The position numbers and the translations under genes were made by a program. 64,000 bases of DNA from Cryptomeria japonica (lineage: Eukaryota; Streptophyta; Pinopsida; Cupressales; Cupressaceae): assembly GCF_030272615.1 (NCBI RefSeq), contig NC_081410.1, positions 127,968,640 to 128,032,639 of the forward strand. The letters are read 5' to 3'. The notes beneath the pieces were generated by a model. It worked only from the letters and a program-made list of their open reading frames with translations. It ran no database searches and had not been told where the DNA came from. This document shows positions 34,780-46,248 of this stretch, in pieces. The first letter of the stretch is position 1. The number at the start of each line of letters is the position of its first letter.

Positions 34780-35140
34780 AAAGTCTTTCAAGTGGATTGT
34801 GATGCTAATGGCAGTGTTATAGGAGTGGTCCTGAGCTAGGAAGGAAGACCAATTGCTTATTTCAATGAGATGTTTAATAATGCCCAAAGAAGGTATTCAA
34901 TGTATGACCAAGAATTCTATGCCATAATTCAAGCATTAAATAAATGGAGACATAATTTGTTGTCAAAGGGATTTGTATTTTATACTAACCACCAAGAACT
35001 CTAGTACCTAAGCAATCAAAGTAAGTTGAACCAAAGGCATGTGTGGTAGGTAGAGTTCATGCATGGTTACACATTTGCCCTCAAGAACATCATAGGAAGT
35101 CAAATTGGGTTGTGGATGTACTAAGTAGGAGAAACCTGAT
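34780..35140 (+). pseudogene. Element A RNase H
   Basis: Blocks FQVDCDANGSVIGVVLS, RPIAYFNEM, YDQEFYAIIQALNKWRH and GFVFYTNHQEL follow one another at 34785-35000, the gypsy RNase H order, with a few stops. The first catalytic Asp is kept. Confidence 0.8.
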
Positions 35141-35299
35141 GATGTAGATGAGGGTGTTTATAATGGGATTTGATGAATTAAAATATTTTATGGAGCTAAT
35201 CTTGACTTTGTAGAGGCATGAAAGGCAAGTAGAGAGCTAGTTGTGATGAGCAAAAGCAAGTAGCTAGAATACTTCATCCAGGACAACATGTTGTTCAAA

Positions 35300-36110
35300 G
35301 AAAATCAATAGTGTATCCCCATGAGATCAATTAGGGAGAATTTGATAAAAGAGAAACATTTCGAAAGGTTGGCAGGATACAAGTGAGGGTTTCTTTTGGC
35401 CCCATATCTAAAAGGATGTCTGAAAGTATTCTCAAGAGTGCAAAACTTGTCAAACAGATAAGGGGGCTAGTCAGAACACTAGGTCGTGTCCACCTCTTCT
35501 AATTATTGAAGGACCTTGGGAGGAATGAGTATGGATTTTGTGTTGGGGTTGTCAAGGACTCGGATAAGACATGACTCTATATTTGTAATAGTGGATCAAT
35601 TCTCTAAGATGGCGCACTTCACCCCTTGGAAAAAGACTCATGATGTGGTTCATATTGCTAGCATATTCTTTCGAGAGGTGGCAAGGCTACATGGGGTCCC
35701 AAAGAGCAGTGTTTCAAACCAAGGTGCCAAGTTTATAAAATAATTTTGGAGGACACAATGGAAGAAGATGAAAAAATGTGAAGTTTAGCTCAACCTTTCA
35801 TCCACAAACTGATAGATAGACAGAGGAAATGAATAGAAGTTGGGGAAAATTGGTCAAATTTGGTAGGGAACAAAACTAGGAATTAGGACATATTCTTGCC
35901 ATAGTCAAAGTTTGTGTATAACTTAGCAAACCAAAGTACTAGAAAGACACCATTCAAAATTGTTATTGAATTGTATACTAGAGGAGTGACCATACTCGAG
36001 GACAACAACTCACAAGATAAGAGGAGTGCAAAGGAAAAGGAATTTAGAACATATCGATGTTGTCCACAAGGAAGTCAAGCAATATTTGGAGACCATGACT
36101 AACTAGTATA
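35300..36110 (+). pseudogene. Element A integrase
   Basis: The open part 35516-35743 holds the core start [13 protein letters not shown] with the first catalytic Asp, [13 protein letters not shown] and [12 protein letters not shown]. In the second Asp box the residue is changed (SVSNQGAKF instead of 'SDRDxKF'). A later part (35914-36102) has YNLANQSTRKTPFKIV, the end of the core. The zinc-binding domain upstream (35330-35460) is badly broken. Confidence 0.82.
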
Positions 36111-36199
36111 AGGAATAGATGAACGCTAAACTAAGACAAAAGGAATTCTAGGTTGAAGATGAATTCATGGTGTATCTTTGAAAGGAGAGGATTCTGGTA

Positions 36200-36560
36200 G
36201 GCACATATAACAAGTATAGGATGAAGAAGTTTGAGCCTTGCAAGATCATCTAGAAGTATGATTTTAGAAATGCTTATGAAGTGGATTTACCAAAGGTTGT
36301 GGACATTTTACCAATCTTGAACATTGCAGATCTCTATTGGTTTCATGGGGCATAGACCAAGGAGGGTGACAAAGACATCTCATTTCAAAATCAACTACCA
36401 TAAGTACCACCAGAGATGATCAAACAAGTCATAGACAACTGAAAATAACGTAGTATCCAGAACAAAGTATATAAGAAATATCTAGCCAAGTGGAGAAACA
36501 AGCCAGTGGAAGATGAAACATGGGTCTCAAAGCATGAATTGGAGTGCTTTGGAGCATGCC
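36200..36560 (+). pseudogene. Element A integrase tail with chromodomain
   Basis: After the integrase tail (KFEPCKII and LPILNIADLYWFHG), positions 36452-36553 encode a well-kept chromodomain: NKVYKKYLAKWRNKPVEDET followed by WVSKHEL. The aromatic and Trp residues that form the methyl-lysine cage region and the 'PxExTW' box are present. In chromoviruses this domain guides insertion to heterochromatin. It ends just before the right LTR at 36603. Confidence 0.85.
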
Positions 36561-36602
36561 TAACAACGTACGGGGTGCACTTTTCAAATAACCTCAAGGC
36601 TC

Positions 36603-37152
36603 TAACACAAGAGTATCCCAAAAGGCCACAAAATGAACCTAAAGATGGAGGCATGGATGACCTTCACAACCTTGAAAAATTTATGGATAATATCACACAA
36701 TGGATCTAGGACCGAACAATATCCATATGGGACTATACCTATCCACGTGTAGTTTTGGAATGCACATGTTACAACAACAATTGGACCTAGGAGGCCGACA
36801 CAGATGAATTTTAGTGTTTGGATTTGATATTTAAGTACTTCAAGACTCATGGGAGATCATTATTAGTAGATAGGACATGGTTAGGGAGTAGTATTTAGGG
36901 GAAGGTAGATCTGGAAGATTTTTTATTTAAGTATTTTTCTTTGTAATAAGCCTATGGCGACCTGTGTGTCAACATATGGGGCCAATTGGTCAAATGTGAT
37001 GATCATGTGAGGGCCTATGGTTATGTAAGTTTGTTTTATTAATCAATAAAGCTCATATTTTTGTTTTCATTCAACTAACTGTTGTGTTTCACGTATAATT
37101 CAATTGCAAGGCTGGACAAACCCTTCTCAACTCTCCAACCTTGATTGTATCA
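36603..37152 (+). repeat. Element A right (3') LTR
   Basis: It begins near TAACACAAGAGTATCCC (left copy TGATGTAGGAGTGTCC) and ends TTGTATCA. The TATTT duplication follows at 37153-37157. The terminal TG has mutated to TA. Confidence 0.82.
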
Positions 37153-37157
37153 TATTT

Positions 37158-37286
37158 GGTTAAATACCCTATTTGTTTTAAAAATATTGGCTGGTAGAAA
37201 TAGCTTCCCTTCCATGGTTTCTCATATTGGGTTTCTATTCCCTTATTAAATTTTTTCCAACTAAACAAATTTGCTTTGCTTGTCAT
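37158..37286 (-). pseudogene. Gypsy gag relic, N-terminal part (element R)
   Basis: On the minus strand this reads SWKKFNKGIETQYEK and FLKQIGYLTKY. It corresponds to the 'SWxxFKxxxxxxY...LKQxGxVxxY' part of gypsy gag. Removal of element A joins it, with a one-base frame change, to NAKHKRLEI at 10330 and the rest of gag at 10054-10272. It is interrupted and inactive. Confidence 0.6.
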
Positions 37287-37505
37287 TCATCAAGCATTTG
37301 TACCATTGACAAGGTTCATATCATAAATATATTGAGGAATGTCTACCATTACATTTTCTATCATATCATGAAGCTTAAAATATCCTTCTATGGGATATCC
37401 ATGATTTCACACATGTACCATCAAACTTATGGACGTCTATGTTTTGTGGCTTCAATTTTGGACCTTGACAAGGTTGTCCTATCCCTTGATTTTTTCTATT
37501 AGGGT

Positions 37506-38239
37506 TGTACCTACACTAATGGTTTTTTTAAGGCTTCAATTCAAGAAATGACTATTTTTAAACCTATCTAAACCTTAATTTAAAGCTGTTACAAATAGAG
37601 AAAACATACTATCTTAAATAAAATGTATCACTATTTCACATTTTGGTGAAAATTCCCTTGATTTTAGGTGGTAAATAATTAAGAGTCACTAGAATCAGTA
37701 CTAATAGAAGGGTATTTAATCCAAAATATATATGAATTTTGATGTATTTTTTTAATTCTATATTTTTTTATTAGGTAGTGGTGTTTGAAAACACTTGGTA
37801 AATACAACCACATCTCGTCGATGTTGCTACATGTTCTCTTGCATCATCAATCATGCTCTAGCAACATCGACGAGATGTGGTTATGAGACGATTTCAAATA
37901 CCTTGCAATTACTACTCCAACATCACGACATGTGAAATAATATATTTGATGTAGCACATTCTTACAATATCCTTATCATATGTAGATCGTTATTCCTACT
38001 ATGATACAACTTTGGATAACACATTGCATTTACTACAAGGAATACTATAAACAAACTCTTCCTACAAGGAATATATGTAGGTGAATATCACTAAAGTCCC
38101 AGAATTCTTCTAGTTGATATATGACATAGAAAAAGTTATCATATTCGATCCAAGCAATTAGCCTGATGTTGTAGAATCGGATGAGTCCATCTTATCCCTA
38201 CACCATGTGAAATTTGTAATAATTGCAAAAAAAATTTAT
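37506..38239. other. Non-coding stretch containing a foldback
   Basis: No coding sequence recognised apart from possible very decayed pieces of copia pol towards 38239. It holds the inverted repeat listed separately. Confidence 0.5.
37780..37902. repeat. Foldback with perfect 24-base inverted arms
   Basis: 37806-37829 is the exact reverse complement of 37859-37882, with a 29-base loop between. The pairing extends outward imperfectly, to a GGT(G/A)TTTGAAA block at 37780-37790 and its complement at about 37892-37902. The whole would fold as a hairpin of about 123 bases. It may be a small MITE-like element or a source of hairpin RNA; the surroundings give no gene. Confidence 0.9.
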
Positions 38240-38550
38240 CAAAGAATCTAATTGCATTTGTACTTAAGTATCGATTTTCTCCTTCTTGCAGTTCCTACTT
38301 TCAACCACCTCATTTATAAAATGATATTGCACATCAATATGTTTGGTTCTATCATGGTAAACAACATTCTTATCAAAATAAATTGCACTTCATGAATCAC
38401 GCTTCACCATTGTTTGACTCTTAAAAACATATTGCTACTCAATCTCTTCATCTATGCAACCTCCTTAGAAGCATGTGTTGTAGCTATTTATTTTACTTCA
38501 AGATTTGATAGGCTGATTATATGCTACCTCTTGCTCATCCAAATTTTTAG
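38240..38550 (-). pseudogene. Ty1/copia RNase H relic
   Basis: On the minus strand, pieces IATTHASKEVA and MKRLSSNMFL are followed by SAIYFDKNVVYHDRTKHIDV and QYHFINEVVE. This is the copia RNase H order ('EAxWLRxLL', then 'DNxSAIxLAKNPVxHxRTKHIDxxYHFIR'). One frameshift and several stops lie within. It belongs to an otherwise unrecognisable element. Confidence 0.75.
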
Positions 38551-41500
38551 AAGTCTTCCAATTTTTTGAAATTTTTAATCCTTAGGATTTTAGAGGTTGT
38601 ATCATGTAACATTTATTTGAAACCTAAAACCCTTGTTGTCATAGTCACTTTGTGGTATAAGTATGAATTTTATTTTTAATTGATGACTTGATGGATTGGT
38701 ATGAATCTCTCAAGTTATATCTTAACGCCTCATGTATCATCACTTTACCAACATCTTTTTCCAAAACTATCGATCATGGTCTTTTCCTCAATATAATATT
38801 GTTTCCTATGGTGTGTCCCTTTGACATAGTGTTGGGCCCCACTTTCTCTCTCATGTTTAAGTCTTATTATGTCACATTTAACCACAACCATTATGCTTTA
38901 CATTTCTTATCTTTTAGTGCATCCACTAGTGTGCATTGTTGTACCATGTGCTATAAAAGAATATTGAGTTTTTTTTAGTAAAAATATATAATAGTTCTCT
39001 AAGCACCTATTTTGCTAGCATTGTCTAATTTGTTGGAGGTAACATTTTTTTAGTTGTAGAAGAGATGTTGTATCTTATGTGCCAACTAGCTACTTCTTAT
39101 TGCATCACCTTTACTCTACATATTGTGACTTTAAAGTTGGGCCCTCTTTCTACAACCACTATAGGTATTTTTATATCGAAGAGTTTTTATTGGTGTGAGT
39201 TGGAGTTCACAAGCAATGATTTTTTATTTATTTGCATAAAAAATAATGCACAATAGTTTTTCTCTCTATTAAGGTGATCAATTGTTGAATTCTCATTGTA
39301 ATGATTCCACTCTTCACATTGCAAGTTTGTTCATATGTTCCATATTGTAACCAAGATGGATGCTAAGAAAATTGAATCAAATATGAATGTGTAGCATTGT
39401 AAATTGTACACCTTTATTAGTGTGTCCAATTTTACACTCTCCTAGCACCTATTTTAGTATTTCCCTTTCCTCTATGTATTATAGAACTTCTTTAGGCATT
39501 TATTAACAATTTAATTAAACCTAAATCCTTTTTAATCAATTCACTTTCCATAAATTGGTTCCTTGATCTTAGGTGTGCCCCTTTTTATTATTTCATCCTG
39601 ATTTAGTCTTAATCTTACCCCAATTTCAACTGTCAAAGCATATTTCGTATATCTATGCATTATGGTTTGAGCGACTGAGATGGAATCAAGATCAAACCCC
39701 TATTATCTTGCATTCCTAGAAAGTAAGAAAAATCTTGTCAAGACTAGGGCACCCTACCCTCTTGGTCTCGCACTTTTTTTTCTCAAATTTCAAGAGGATA
39801 AATTGGTGGTCTTGTCTAATTCAAATCTCGCTTCATGTGAAAATATATCAAATCTAAGTAGGCCTAAAGGTGATTTCAACTATGAAACCCTTATATAAGG
39901 CAGCATCTACATGCATCTCATCATTAGGCTAATATTCCAACTCGAGAGCAACACTTGAAAAGCAAATCTGATTCAAGGAGTTACAAACTACATCAAGGCA
40001 TCTTCCATTTATGTTTCATCTATGAAAATTCATTATGGATTTTATGTGATTTATTATGTTATTGCATCAACACATGAAGGACTTATCCTAAGAGTATTTC
40101 ATCACCTATTGAAGTTATAATTATCTACATTCAAGCATTTCAATTTTAGATCTACCCTTGCCCTCAAGAGGCAAGATTTTCCAATTCAATTCAAGTTCAA
40201 TTTCTATTTCAATTAGGGTTAATTCAAAACCCAAGGTTTAACTTAGGAAAACCCCTATCCACAACACCCTTTATTTCCTCTCGTGTGCAACTATAGGTAC
40301 CTAGTGGAGCTAGGAAGATTAGAAAGGGACCAGGACTTAAAAGTGAAGCACCCAGCTAAATTTCATCAAAAAATGCTTGGACCAGGATGCTTGAGGCACC
40401 TTGATCCTAGAATAGGGTGTTCAAGGCACCATAGTCCTCCCAAAATAGGTCCAAATTTGAATGGGAGTGTTCACATTGTCTCAGAGGCCTAATTTCAGTC
40501 TTGTATTAAAAAATTCAATTGTTTGGACAATGATATCCTTTGAGCACCATAATTACATCAATTTTAACTCAATTATTAGGAAAAGGTGAAATTTTCGATT
40601 TCCTTTCCATTCCCATACATGCCCTGAAGTTTCTATTTCAGTATTAGGTAGCATAATTAGTCTAAGTTGCTAGTTCATGCATGTGACTTCCTACCCTAGT
40701 TTGACATTTAATTTACATCCTTTCAATTGAATTTTCAACTCAAACAAAAGAAATAGAATCCAATTAATATCCACTCCTCTTTCTAATAAAATTGAGGTTG
40801 GATCTATTGAGTTTACTTTCCTTTTAATGTGATGCATGTGAAAGTTAGGTCATTTCCTAGTTTACAAAGCATAACTTGTGAAACCTTAAATTTCCATCTA
40901 TTATAGAATGTTGAGTTGTATGACACTTAGTAGGATTTTTATTGCATTGTGCTCAATCTACAAAATAACCACTTCTAAAAAGAGATCATTTCATGAGAAT
41001 GTTATGAGCAATGAATTCACTTTAATGAAGGCTAGGTGGTCCCAAAAGTCTTTTAATTTGAATATATTTTTTTGTTGGTCCACGTAAGGATTATCAAGCC
41101 ATGTTGCATGACACATCACCAAACATTTCTATGTGTCAATACATAATATAAAATTTAACACCTACCAAAATTTTCTTGTAAGGTGTTGTATGGAGTAGCC
41201 ATTGGTCTTAGTAATCTCAAGATATTGAGGGTTATAATTCAAAGTCTCATTAAAGATATAATATTAAGTATGCTACGTTATTCTATCACACATAAATGCA
41301 TTTAATATAGAGTTGGCACCATGAATAAATAGCTTTCGTCGGCATTTAAATCACGAAATTATCTTCCAACAATAAAAAAGACATTAAAGGGGTGTCTCGA
41401 TCCATAATTCAATTCTAGCTTAGGAGTAATTGCCAAATATTAAAAGGTTATGGAATAAAAGGGAATAAGTACATTTCTTCATGATTGTTTCAAAATTTCC

Positions 41501-41989
41501 AAATATTTAAGCAAGGTAGGGCTTAGGTTAAACTCATAATTCCTTAGAGCTTGCTACATAAGAAAATCACTATAGTATCTATTTGCCTCAAACATATTAT
41601 ACTTATCAAATTATTGTATTACTAAATTGAGTTAGGTTTTAGCCCACATAGTAAACCTAAAATAAGTCTTGATCAAGACCTAATTGTCCAATTACCTATT
41701 TCTAAAAGTAAAACTAAACATGCTTAGGGTATAGACTATAGGATAGGGTAGACTTTTAGATTTATTTTTATAGAATTATTATAACCTTACAAAAGCCTTC
41801 CCCCTATCTCAAACACATCGAGGTTGGACATAGGCAAAATGGTTGTGCCTAATATTATTATCAACACAAATTCGGTATATGTAATCAACAAGAGATATGA
41901 CCTAAAGTCTAAGAAATTGAGGCAATGAGCATGAGAATTATTTCTTACAATGAACAAAGAACTAATCAAGAAGGTTTTCTAATTAAACC
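38551..41989. other. Long degraded stretch, no gene
   Basis: Frames are short and no protein family was recognised on either strand. The part 39660-40500 has the look of an old LTR with leader (a TATA box is listed separately), but no partner copy was found. Confidence 0.4.
39891..39900 (+). promoter_or_regulatory. TATA-box-like site
   Basis: TTATATAAGG with GC-richer sequence downstream (GCAGCATC about 3 bases on) is a good match to a plant TATA box and may be the promoter of a decayed LTR. No transcript or gene is visible downstream. Confidence 0.3.
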
Positions 41990-42685
41990 CTTACATTAAC
42001 TTCTAAATTGAATTCAATGGACAATGTACAGAGTATGGTAGAGATATGAGTAGCTATAGAATAAAATGGTTGCCAAATCATAAGACTCGAAGATACGTAT
42101 AGCTAGATTGAAGTTCATCCCTTATAATAAATTTGATTCATTAAATGGTGACACTTTTGAATAGTATTTTAGAAATACAAGCATTACTCTCTATCAAGTT
42201 CTAGGTGTTGACTACAACACACAAATTCCAATACACATGATGATTTTTGTTAAGAGAAGCACTTGCATGACAATTTAGAAAAATTATTGAGACCAAAATA
42301 ATATAGCCAAGAGAAAGACATTGATCACAATTGGAGTTATTTTTTCTTGCACCAAAATAGAATAATTATTAAAATCTATGGAGCTAAATTAGAGTCACAT
42401 GCCCTCCCTTTGTAGATCCCTAACAAAGTGGATTTACTTGAAGCATTATGGTAATTTAATGAATCTATAATCTAATCAGATTCATTTAAGATAACATAAG
42501 AAATAATATTTTTTTCTTCCACTCTTAATTTTTAATGGAAGGTCTCAACCTTTTAGAGTCAAATTTGATGAATTACGTGATCTCATCAAAAAAGGCTAGA
42601 AGACTTGATTTGAAATGTTTCATTTATAAAATTAGAAAAGAAGTAGTAAGATTAGGGTATAAACACTAGCTAGAGGAGTCTAAGG
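41990..42685 (+). other. Decayed element sequence around the first solo LTR
   Basis: Plus-strand protein-like fragments occur here and in 43800-44250, interrupted by two solo LTRs. Because a gypsy integrase fragment follows at 45540-45740 in the same direction, this is probably one old plus-strand gypsy element. I could not identify its gag or RT. An open piece at 43865-44056 has no recognised family. Confidence 0.35.
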
Positions 42686-43794
42686 TGTTAGGAACCAGAA
42701 GGACAACTGAGAGAGGGTGGGGGGGTGAATCAATTGTCAATGAATTTCAACCCAATTATAAATTAATTCAACTTAATACTTAATACCGGTAAACCAATCA
42801 TAATGTTGGTTAAACAGATTAACAATGTATATCAATACCGGTGAAACTTAATGCATAAAACAAAAAGAGAAACAATATCCACAACACAACACAAATATTT
42901 TTGACATGGAAACCTTGTAAGGGGAAAAACCACGATGGGAAACCTTACCCACAATCAGATGGTACTACTGTAGATAGTATGTGTATACAAATGTGGTTGC
43001 AAAAAGGCCAACTGTCTAGAGCACACTGCTCAATAATGGGAGTCGCATTGACTACAGTAGGATGGTTAAATCCTAGAATAATGTATTGCTTCAAAGTGCA
43101 TTTGCAATGCTAGATTTAGTACCGGTTTAAGCTCTGATAAACACCTTTAAACCTTCCTTTAACCTTCAAATGATGTCTATTTGATTCACTCTATGATTTG
43201 CTCATATGATCTTCAATATTTGCACATACCAAGTTACAATACCATACCATGACCATATCTTCATCTCACAAATGAGATCTTACATTTATACAAAACCTAA
43301 GACCAAATACTAAGGTCGGATCACTAAGAATATTACATTCAAATCAATTACAAAATAAGTCTTGATGTGATACAAGATGTCAGCCTCAATACAATAACCA
43401 ATAATAAATCATCTCCATAATGTGTTGTGCTGATCTGGAATAGATAACGTATACCAGTCCATAACCTAGGCCTATCTGTCGGTAACAACAAATATGTCAA
43501 CCTGATTAGATCAATAACCAAAACACCAAAACCAAGTATCCAAACCATGTCTTCACCATAATCAAGTAATCTCCAGATGATAAAAAGTCATCATCAGTGT
43601 CGGTGAACCATATAACCTGTCAGTGAGCATATACTGGTGACTGTGCATAAGTCACTGACCTTGCCGGTGAACACAATGTGTCGGTTCAATAGTAAACCAA
43701 TATAACCATAGTGCAAATCAACAATATAGATCTCCAGAAGGATAAGTGTTGACATCAATGACAAAACCAATGCAACACATCCATAATACCAACA
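42686..43794 (-). mobile_element. Solo LTR of a copia-type element
   Basis: It begins TGTTAGGAACC and ends ATACCAACA and is flanked by a perfect TAAGG duplication (42681-42685 and 43795-43799). No internal region follows. The G-rich run near the start (about 42718-42726) mirrors the C-rich run close to the 3' end of copia LTRs such as element C, so the orientation is taken as minus. Solo LTRs arise by recombination between the two LTRs of one element. Confidence 0.85.
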
Positions 43795-44250
43795 TAAGGA
43801 TCTAATCAAAACTTGTATGAAAAACTAGGAAATCGGTAGAAGGATTGATTGGAAAAAAAAATTCTTGGTAGAAAAGAAGAGACTCATTCTTGGTATTAAC
43901 TATAAAGGAGCATTTGACAATATCAAGGATCCTAATGTTAGAATGTTCACAATGTTGAACAATATGGACACTTTAGGATTCATACCAAATATTGTCCAAT
44001 CTATGGGACTCAAAGTAATTCCTATAGAAGCAGGGCAACTAGTATTTGTATCCTAATGGTGGATGCTTCAACAATAGTAAAAGAGAAAAGCACTCCAAAT
44101 AAGGTCATGCATGAGAATGTTAAACCATTGGTATTATTCTCTCCACAAGATAGTTCTTAGAAAACAGCTCCAAGAATGAAAGACAAACCATTGTGTAAAC
44201 CTCTAAGTCATGCATCGATTAAAGGAAAAATTCACATAATAGGAAGACGT

Positions 44251-45514
44251 TGTTCAACCCAACAATAAGAATGATAACTCTAGTTGAAGCCTCAACCCAA
44301 AGTTTGGACATTCATTTGGTAAAGTCACTATTTCCATAGCTAGTGTTCATTTGATTGTTAACCCAGGGACGTAATACTTGAAATGGGTATGCACTATATA
44401 TGCACTAAGTTCCTGCAACAACTATGTTGCATTACTACAACAACTAACATTATGCGGAAAAGATAAACAACATTGAAAACTATGAAAAGGCTACATGAAT
44501 ACTTCTGCATAAACTCATAAAAGCAATATTGGATAAATTCAATGCTGATAAATAGAAGTTACTCTGTTTTGGCTTGGCTGCAGGAACAGTTAGTGGATCT
44601 GTTTCCAATGGCTGCAGGAACAGTCGATGCAAGAGCTTCTACTGCGGCTAAGGAAAGAAAACTAATTTTAACAAATGCACAGGAACACTCACCAAGTAGG
44701 CCCCCTTGGATGAGTGATACCAGGCTTCCCAGAAAACAACTCTAATAGATCCGAATAACATAATTTTATTCATCGTTCTTGAAAATCATTACATGATTCA
44801 ATATAAACTCTAAAATGCTTATGAAAATTCTCTGCTCTATTCTTCTCCCTTCTCTGTCTAACTAACTCTGAGAAGAAGAAGAGCTTCTTATTAAAAATAA
44901 ATTAACTACAATAGACAACACAAATCATGCCCAGAAGAAGAGGTGGATGATTGACCGATAGAAGGGATGACTGGAGTTATGCTACAGGAGACATGGATCT
45001 AAACTGAACCACAATTGTAACATATTGTGGCGGTATTTACAACTTCAATGCCCACTTAAGTTAGACATTGGTAGTATAACTTGATTGATCCCCTTATGTA
45101 GTCCCTTGCACTTGCTCAGCTCTTCTACTGTTTGATCTTTAGTTATCACTTACGTATCCTTCCCTTCAACAGGCACGATAGGCGAATATCCACCGCATCA
45201 TTATTTATTACCTGCACTACAAAATAAATAACATACATACGCATTTTACTTAATCAACACATCTATTAATTTCATACATGATCTTGCCCTAAATAATCCG
45301 CATGGCAACAAGAATAAATCACATGGCTGCAGGAATAACTGGCATGGCTGCAAGAATAGACTGGCAAAGATAAAACATGATTTAATAAGTTCAAGCTTAA
45401 CATATGGAATACATATAGTCAACTTCCAATACATCACTACTACTATGCAAACCAAAAGATAACAAAAACTCAAGAGTTCTGAGGATAAAAATATGACAAA
45501 GTATCAACTCATCA
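44251..45514 (-). mobile_element. Solo LTR of the element E family
   Basis: It starts TGTTCAACCCAAC and ends ATCAACTCATCA, matching the LTRs of element E (48856-50128 and 58921-60249) over its length, with clear divergence. A perfect GACGT duplication flanks it (44246-44250 and 45515-45519). The family's 'GCTGCAGGAAC' motif occurs at about 44578 and 44613. It shows that this family has inserted at least twice in this window. Confidence 0.9.
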
Positions 45515-45539
45515 GACGTGAGATAATAAAAAGGCATTA

Positions 45540-45740
45540 TTGGAAAGTGAAAGAGAAAACATCTTAAGCGAAGCTTTAAAAGGTATATATGGTGAACACT
45601 TACAAGAGGCATTGCAAGGAAATATTAGTAGTAGGTCTATGGTGGCCTCGACTTTTCAAAGATGTGAATCAATATGCACGAAAGTGCGATATATGTCAAA
45701 GGGTAGGGAAACCTATCATAAGATTTGAAATTCCTTATTC
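45540..45740 (+). pseudogene. Ty3/gypsy integrase zinc-binding domain fragment
   Basis: In two overlapping frames the plus strand gives an LKGIYGEH block, then KEILVVGLWWPRLFKDVNQY followed by ARKCDICQRVGKP. This is the HHCC domain of gypsy integrase ('HxxxxGGH...GYWWPxLxxDxxxYxxxCxxCQ'). A frameshift lies at about 45600. It probably belongs to the old plus-strand element into which the solo LTR at 44251-45514 inserted. Confidence 0.75.
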
Positions 45741-46248
45741 TATTATGCAGCTCATTATTCTATTATACCTAAGTAATAATAAACTGCCTAATTAAACTTG
45801 ATAAATTAGTACAATATCACACTTATGATAAAACATATGCAAGGTGAATGAAATATATATTAACACCTCCCTTAGTCTAGTTAAGTTAATTAAGCAATGG
45901 AACCTAACAACAATGCCATGTTAGATATGTATGTGTACAATCTAAAATAACTCTATAAAGTATAGGAATGTAACCCCCCAAAGTAAAAGAGAATCTATTG
46001 GACAAAGCTCTATCCAAACTAAGGTATGTGAAAGAGGACAAGGTAGCCCCTAGAAGTGAGTGTCCTAAAATCCCTACAAGATAAGGCATATGTATGCCTC
46101 CACAAAGAAGAGAAAGAAAAGCAATGTAAAATGGCATATGGTGAACATTGTAATAAGTCCATGTATAACAAGCTATCCCTTTTGAAAGAGAGAAACATCG
46201 AGCTATCAAACTAATGCAAGAGCCTCTTGGGGTGTAGAGGCAATCTCG
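45741..46248. other. AT-rich stretch without a gene
   Basis: Nothing recognised; presumably the remainder of the old gypsy element. Confidence 0.4.

Larger units (their letters stand above)
10336..37152 (+). mobile_element. Element A: Ty3/gypsy chromovirus, host of the nested insertions
   Basis: The left LTR (10336-10851) and right LTR (36603-37152) match along their length, and the direct repeat TATTT flanks the element at 10331-10335 and 37153-37157. A primer site follows the left LTR. On the plus strand come gag, protease, RT (YLDD), RNase H, integrase and a C-terminal chromodomain, the chromovirus order. Removing element B leaves about 5.8 kb, a normal chromovirus length. All coding parts carry stops and shifts, so the element is dead. 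It interrupts the gag of relic R. Confidence 0.88.

Noticed and set aside
37780-37902. CRISPR-like or rho-independent terminator reading of the hairpin
   Set aside because: The sequence is plant nuclear DNA; there is only one inverted repeat, with no spacer array and no T run after the stem.
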